Notes under the pieces: generated by a model
Database searches by the model: none
The model's input: the letters and a program-made list of their open reading frames with translations, nothing else
Told to the model about the DNA's origin: nothing
Source of the DNA: Anaerolineae bacterium
GTDB taxonomy: Bacteria > Chloroflexota > Anaerolineae > Aggregatilineales > Phototrophicaceae
Length of the DNA: 35,217 bases
Assembly (NCBI GenBank): GCA_022826865.1
Contig: JAJDUC010000070.1
Span: 1-35,217, forward strand
Direction of reading: 5' to 3'
Shown here: positions 32,227 through 35,217 of the stretch, in pieces
How positions within the stretch are numbered: position 1 is the stretch's first letter
Layout of the letters: every line of letters begins with the position of its first letter
Program-made: the position numbers and the translations under genes

Positions 32227-32927
32227 CCATAAAATTTGAGCTTGAGCGCACCACGCGATTGGTGCTCGTAGAAGGCGAAGACGACAGAGAGTTTTTCAGC
32301 AGACTTTTAACACACATTGAGTCGAATTCAGAATCGCCACAACTGGTCTCGACCTACGAAATTTTGACATACGAGGGAAGAGACAAACTTGCAGGTTTTT
32401 TGTATCAGCTAGCTCAACAACGTGTATTCCATGGACTTACAGATATTGGGATTGTTCGTGATTCTGATTTCAACACTGACGCATTGGAAAGTATCCGCAG
32501 TTCTCTTAGGACTGCGAACCGACAATTAGGCAGAGAAGTGTATTCTATTCCAAATAAGGTACTTACCCGATCATCGGTCCAACCTTATATCATGCCATTG
32601 ACCATTCCTATAAACAGCGATGGTACGTTGGAACGCCTTTTAGTTAATGCGCTGCAAAGTGACGCCGTTATGAATTGCGTTGATAAATACATATCTTGCG
32701 TGTCAGTGACACAGCATGCTGACATTGCGGAAAACCGCCTCGACAAGAACAAATTGCGTGTGTTTGTTGCGGGTAAAGCAGTAAACAAGAACGCGGCGAC
32801 AAACGAAGATACCAAGCGAAATCATCTGCGCAACATTTTTAGCATGACATGGCTTCCTCCCAGCTTTTGGCACCACCCCGCCTTCGACGACGCCAAAGAA
32901 TTCCTGACGCAACTCCTCGAAAACTAG
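32223..32927 (+). CDS. Toprim-fold protein (DUF3226/DUF4435-like), effector partner
   Basis: A 234-residue protein with a Toprim-type core: LVLVEGEDDREFF, with E17 as the catalytic acid, and DIGIVRDSDF, with D80 and D82 as the metal pair. A central insert of about 100 residues follows and the C-terminus is helical (DDAKEFLTQLLEN). Toprim partners of OLD-like ATPases act as nucleases, such as AriB of PARIS, which cleaves tRNA. The match here is closer in size and motif to DUF3226, but the boundary between these families cannot be judged by eye. Translationally coupled to the ATPase. The AT-rich base composition changes at its 3' end, where GC rises again. Confidence 0.78.
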   Translation: MTIKFELERTTRLVLVEGEDDREFFSRLLTHIESNSESPQLVSTYEILTYEGRDKLAGFLYQLAQQRVFHGLTDIGIVRDSDFNTDALESIRSSLRTANRQLGREVYSIPNKVLTRSSVQPYIMPLTIPINSDGTLERLLVNALQSDAVMNCVDKYISCVSVTQHADIAENRLDKNKLRVFVAGKAVNKNAATNEDTKRNHLRNIFSMTWLPPSFWHHPAFDDAKEFLTQLLEN

Positions 32928-32990
32928 ACGCTCCGCTACAAACTATGGTAACCTTCGCGCAACAATCAAATTTTGACCGGGAGCGCAACC

Positions 32991-34364
32991 ATGTCCACAC
33001 TGCACCCGCGATTGCCTTGGATCATCGCCATTATCGCCGGCGTGGTCATCTTCGCCGCGTTCACCGTCTGGGGCGGCTTCCCGCCTGAGGAGCAGGCCGG
33101 CGCCTTCTGGGCCCAGGTCGGCCTCTTCTTCGCCGTGATTTGCGCTTTCGTCGCCTTGAGCTGGCATCTGCTTGTCCGACCATTGGGGACCGGGACGCGT
33201 CAAGCGCCGGTCGATATTCTGCCACTGAAGATTCGCCAAATGATCGCGTTGATTCTGGCAAGCGGTGGCATCGCGATTGCTATCGGCGGCTTCTGGGACG
33301 AGCTTTGGCACCGCGCATACGGCATTCCCTTCGGCGAAGACTTCTTTTGGCGCCCGCATCTGCTGATGTATTTCGGCTTTGGCGCATCCATCGTTAGCGG
33401 CTCTTGGGCGCTCCACTATCTCAACCGCCGTCTCCGCGGCAATATGCAGCAGCGTATGCGCTCGAACATCATCATCGCTCTGCTGATCCTGAACGCCGCC
33501 TTTCTGCTCTACGCTCTGCCGGCCGATCCAGTCTGGCATTTGACATTCGGCGAGGATCTGACAGCCTGGAGCATCCCGCATTTCATCTTGCTGGTGAGCT
33601 TTATCGTAACGCTCACGATCGCATTCTTCATAACTGCAAGCACCCTGCCTGAACGAAACTGGAATACGCTGTTCCGGCTGGGAATGAAGGAAAGTTTATC
33701 GCTTCTGATCATCGCGGCCATGCTGCTCATTTGGTTGCAGTTGATGCTCATCGATTGGGACTCGACACTGGCCGGGGTTCGATTGGAATGGCTGGGTCTT
33801 TATCGGCCGGAGTGGCTGCTGGCGGCAAATTTGCTGGCGACCGTGACCTTCTGTGGCGTTATCGCCACGCGGGTCCTGCGCTGTGCCGGCGCAGCCACAG
33901 CCTCCGGGCTGCTGGCGCTTGCCATCCGTTATGGCTTGATTCAATTGTTCGAGGCGGACAGGCTGCAATATGTCGCTTGGGTCGCCGCGCTTCTTCCTCT
34001 GCTCGCTATCGACATTTGGGCCTTCTATTGCAGCGCAATCCGCAAAGAGGAACCGGAGTGGCGCGGATTCGCCGTCGCCGTCAGCGCCGCCATGTTAATC
34101 AACTTGCCCGTTCTCCGCGCGCTTTATCGCCTCAATCCTTCGGACGGCGACAACCTGTCCCTGGCCGTCGCCGTGATCGCAACAGGCGCGGCCGCCAGTT
34201 GGTTGGCCAACCAGGTGGTCGATGCCATGCGGCGCATGCGCGCAGGAAGCGGCGCGGGGACGGCGGAGCAACATGCGCTCAAGCCGGCGGTATCTCTTGG
34301 CGCGCTTGGCGCATTTTTGGCGGCAATCTACATTTTCATTGCGACGGCGTCGCCACCGGTTTGA
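32991..34364 (+). CDS. Polytopic membrane protein with duplicated D-x3-H...H motifs
   Basis: ATG 32991, with GGGAG 7 nt before it, gives 457 residues and about 12-13 transmembrane helices. Two loop/helix-edge motifs repeat: D103-ELW-H107...GEDFFWRP-H123 and D179-PVW-H183...GEDLTAWSIP-H197. Each has D-x3-H, then G-E-D, W and P-x0-1-H, with 15 and 13 residues between the histidines. The order recalls the metal site of PmoC/AmoC, where Asp156, His160 and His173 (M. capsulatus) bind copper. Overall homology cannot be claimed. The rest is a standard hydrophobic helix bundle. The lipoprotein gene 29 nt downstream is probably its partner. Confidence 0.75.
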   Translation: MSTLHPRLPWIIAIIAGVVIFAAFTVWGGFPPEEQAGAFWAQVGLFFAVICAFVALSWHLLVRPLGTGTRQAPVDILPLKIRQMIALILASGGIAIAIGGFWDELWHRAYGIPFGEDFFWRPHLLMYFGFGASIVSGSWALHYLNRRLRGNMQQRMRSNIIIALLILNAAFLLYALPADPVWHLTFGEDLTAWSIPHFILLVSFIVTLTIAFFITASTLPERNWNTLFRLGMKESLSLLIIAAMLLIWLQLMLIDWDSTLAGVRLEWLGLYRPEWLLAANLLATVTFCGVIATRVLRCAGAATASGLLALAIRYGLIQLFEADRLQYVAWVAALLPLLAIDIWAFYCSAIRKEEPEWRGFAVAVSAAMLINLPVLRALYRLNPSDGDNLSLAVAVIATGAAASWLANQVVDAMRRMRAGSGAGTAEQHALKPAVSLGALGAFLAAIYIFIATASPPV

Positions 34365-34393
34365 GCTTGGGCGCAGGCGTTATACTCAAGCAT

Positions 34394-35131
34394 GTGAAAC
34401 AGAAAGCCCAAACGATCCAGGCGGCGTTCTGCTTCGCCGCGCTGGCATTGATCGTTTCCGGATGCAGCGCCATCGACATGGTTCAGCGCAACGCAACGGC
34501 TGCCGCGTTTGATGTGCCCGCCACGGCGACCGCTGCCGCGGACCCCGTCGCTACCGCTGAGGCGGATTTGGTGAAGGCGCGGATGACGGCGCATGCGCTT
34601 GCAGCGGAAGCGACCGCTGCGGCCGGCACGATTGTCGCATTCGCGCAGACGCCTACAGCGGCGGCGCCACAGATTCGCCCGGCGATTACGGCAGATGTTT
34701 CTGTTTACGCGCGGATTCCCATCGACAGCGACCGACTCAACAGCATCTCCGCGCTTGCGCTTGATAGCGCCGGCCATTTGCTGGTCAGTACGCGAGCGGG
34801 CGAGATCTATCGCCTGCGCGACCCGGAGCAAGAAGGAGCGCTCGCCAGCTTGGAACTGATTTTCGCCGACGACCGAGACCAACTTGGCCAAGTCAGCGGA
34901 TTGCTGGCCCGGGGCGACGCGCTGCTCCTGCTCAACGACGGCTCGCTCAGCCAAGTGAGCGACATTGATGGAGACGGCCGCTACGAGAGCGTGGCAGAGC
35001 TTTCTTCAGCGCTGCCGGCCGGTCAAAACCCGCTGCAAGCCGGCAACAGCATCGTTCAGGCGCCGGATGGCCGGCTGTTCAGCGCCGACATCGGATCCGG
35101 CGAAATATTGCAGGTCGTCTTGCGCGAGTAG
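34394..35131 (+). CDS. Secreted lipoprotein with beta-propeller-like domain
   Basis: The frame is open far upstream through the membrane-protein gene, but GTG 34394 gives a proper lipoprotein signal: KQKAQ, a hydrophobic AAFCFAALALIV and the lipobox VSGC. The 245-residue precursor then has an Ala/Thr spacer (to about 95) and a region of propeller-like strands (ISALALDSAGHLLVSTRAGEIYRL, VSGLLARGDALLLLNDGSLSQVSDIDGDGRYE, SIVQAPDGRLFSADIGSGEILQVVL), as in NHL or sorbosone-dehydrogenase folds but with too few blades for a closed ring. A TATACT at 34381-34386 may be its own -10, implying a nearly leaderless start. The last 86 bp of the window show no gene. Confidence 0.7.
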   Translation: MKQKAQTIQAAFCFAALALIVSGCSAIDMVQRNATAAAFDVPATATAAADPVATAEADLVKARMTAHALAAEATAAAGTIVAFAQTPTAAAPQIRPAITADVSVYARIPIDSDRLNSISALALDSAGHLLVSTRAGEIYRLRDPEQEGALASLELIFADDRDQLGQVSGLLARGDALLLLNDGSLSQVSDIDGDGRYESVAELSSALPAGQNPLQAGNSIVQAPDGRLFSADIGSGEILQVVLRE

Positions 35132-35217
35132 GCGACAGGCCACCGCATATCCCGCTGACGGAATGCGACAACCTGGGGTAGTGTATCCTTTTCGGTTGAA
35201 ACAGAAAAAACTTTGCC

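Noticed and set aside
31132..32927. Firm identification as PARIS (AriA/AriB)
   Set aside because: The general plan fits, but the sizes and the Toprim type differ, and no profile search could be run. It is reported only as OLD/PARIS-like.
33731..34393. A 466-codon frame that begins inside the membrane-protein gene
   Set aside because: Its first 221 codons are a low-complexity, Arg/Gly-rich shadow of the membrane-protein gene. Only the part from GTG 34394 has a lipoprotein signal and normal protein character.
1..35217. tRNA or rRNA genes
   Set aside because: No T-loop-like GTTCRANNC in a cloverleaf context and no rRNA-like stretch were noticed; a covariance search was not possible.

Overview
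The window looks like a chromosomal segment of a Chloroflexota bacterium, probably an Anaerolineae relative. This is inferred from the style of the genes, not from a marker match: a long Thr/Pro/Asp stalk of the type common in that phylum, hairpin-rich 'GTAGGGGCG...' intergenic repeats, extended -10 promoters, and high-GC genes broken by AT-richer islands. No rRNA, tRNA, IS transposase or CRISPR array was recognised.

Layout. 1-496: hairpin repeats and an extended -10 promoter. 497-2032: LytR-CpsA-Psr cell-wall protein. 2141-3950: an AT-richer, overlapping pair of an SMC/OLD-like ATPase (DUF3696 type) and a PIN-domain nuclease. 4066-7412: two-FHA protein translationally coupled to a sulfatase, then a DUF2961/GH172-type protein. 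7413-7887: an inverted copy of the 165-352 repeat. 7888-12041: Ldh-type dehydrogenase, an all-helical HEAT-like protein, an exported cyclophilin (minus strand) and a DUF2461 protein. 12212-15889: a large surface protein with signal peptide, VWA domain, Ig-like modules, a stalk of about 30 decapeptides and a membrane anchor. 15961-18000: four-helix 'phage holin IV' membrane protein, a glycosyltransferase and a small zinc-knuckle protein.

The minus strand then carries a phage-tail-like three-gene cassette (18028-19256, with a probable frameshift), followed by a tight five-gene operon transcribed from about 24165 down to 19415: permease, TIGR03943 partner, TolB-like propeller, RecF and SRPBCC protein. 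A second minus-strand operon (28197 to 24452) encodes two paralogous GAF-PAS-cyclase proteins and a previously overlooked 57-residue membrane protein. The cyclase pair has complementary active-site losses, as in the C1/C2 halves of mammalian adenylyl cyclase, and is therefore a strong candidate for an obligate heterodimer. An FAD amine-oxidase-like gene and tsaD (with an apparently leaderless promoter) complete the minus-strand block.

At 31132-32927 there is a second AT-rich ATPase plus effector pair, this time with a Toprim-fold protein; it resembles split OLD/PARIS-type anti-phage modules. At the right end (32991-35131) lie a 12-13 helix membrane protein and a secreted lipoprotein. The membrane protein contains two copies of a D-x3-H-x(13/15)-H motif that resembles the copper site of PmoC/AmoC. 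The three most interesting items are this duplicated motif, the split cyclase, and the two ATPase/nuclease pairs.
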